Below, piece by piece: positions 63,530 to 64,000 of a stretch of 64,000 bases of DNA. Under the pieces are notes generated by a model. The model did no database searches, was not told the DNA's origin, and saw only the letters and a program-made list of their open reading frames with translations. How positions within the stretch are numbered: position 1 is the first letter of the stretch; every line of letters starts with the position of its first letter. The translations under genes were made by a program, and so were the position numbers. Source of the DNA: Leucaena leucocephala (lineage: Eukaryota > Streptophyta > Magnoliopsida > Fabales > Fabaceae); the NCBI GenBank assembly GCA_037074615.1, contig CM073563.1:14678501-14742500 (forward strand), in the 5' to 3' direction.

Positions 63530-64000
63530 GAATATTCATTCTAGAATGCCACATTCCTCAAGATATGGGTCCATATTGGTCACAAAAGGGTCATCAATTG
63601 TTTCTAGTTTGACTCAAATGGAGCAAAATTCTTGAACTTGTCTATACTTGTAACTCACCCCCAATCTCAACTTTCAATATGAGTTCTAGAATGTCACTTC
63701 TCCAAAGATGTGGGTCCATGTAGGTCACAAAGTGTCATCCATTTTTTCAAAGTACTTGTAGGAAAATGTAGCGAAACTCTGGCACTTTTCCTGACCATAA
63801 TGGAAATTCCCCACCAATATCAACATTGAACATTCATTCTAGGATGCCACTTTCCTTAAGATATGGGTCCATATAGGTCACAAGAGAGTCGTCAATTCTT
63901 CCAAGGTAGTTTTACGCAAATGTAGCAAAACTTTGGCACTTCACTTTTCTATAGTGATAACTCACCCCAATCTCAACTTTTAATACGAATTCTATAACAC
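63530..64000 (+). repeat. Partial ten-monomer HOR unit at window edge
   Basis: M1-M2-M3 and the first bases of M4, cut by the end of the window. It shares the acttgtaggaaaatg and attctaggatgcc variants with copy 2. Confidence 0.88.

Noticed and set aside
1..64000. tRNA, rRNA or other structured RNA genes
   Set aside because: No such sequence recognised by eye; the tRNA-like words are primer binding sites of the retrotransposon.

Overview
The window is plant-type repetitive heterochromatin. I find no host gene, rRNA, tRNA or CRISPR array. Plant origin is inferred from a Ty3/gypsy chromovirus of Tekay/Del type with an initiator-Met tRNA primer site, a Ty1/copia-like solo LTR, and a long tandem satellite of ~150-bp monomers. 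The species cannot be fixed from the sequence.

Layout. (1) 1-44325: a very homogeneous satellite array. Its higher-order repeat (HOR) is a tetramer of exactly 606 bp (monomers of 145, 153, 153 and 155 bp), with a deleted dimer form of exactly 298 bp. I count 60 tetramers and 19 dimers. One tetramer is split by an insertion, and the unit starting at 44028 runs into a different HOR type. (2) 25347-27346: a 2,000-bp TG...CA solo LTR with 5-bp target duplications (tcaag), inserted cleanly into one 606-bp unit. (3) 44372-57160: a complete 12,789-bp LTR retrotransposon on the minus strand, flanked by the duplication ccata. It has two 3,425-bp LTRs that differ at one site by eye, a primer binding site, a polypurine tract, an intact 1,520-aa gag-pol ORF ending in a chromodomain, and an extra 335-aa ORF of unknown function upstream of gag. 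(4) 57166-64000: a more divergent satellite domain with two extra monomer types, organised to the right as a 10-monomer HOR of 1,528 bp.

How the parts relate. The minus-strand element would be transcribed from a TATA box in the right-hand (5') LTR. It would read a ~2.2-kb leader, the extra ORF, gag-pol, the polypurine tract and the left-hand (3') LTR. The integrase chromodomain fits insertion into heterochromatin. Removing the element and one target duplication rejoins a satellite unit of the divergent type, so the border between the two satellite domains lies just left of the element.

Most notable points. Both LTRs carry, at their 3' end, what looks like a former LTR end, a former primer binding site and ~200 bp of former leader, with a second primer binding site directly outside the LTR. 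This suggests the LTR grew by use of a downstream primer site. The upstream ORF has an acidic tract, six (V/I)P(G/E)PS repeats and an unrecognised C-terminal region. The satellite shows nested levels of order: monomer, tetramer or dimer, a dimer-plus-marked-tetramer cassette, and multi-kb block duplications.
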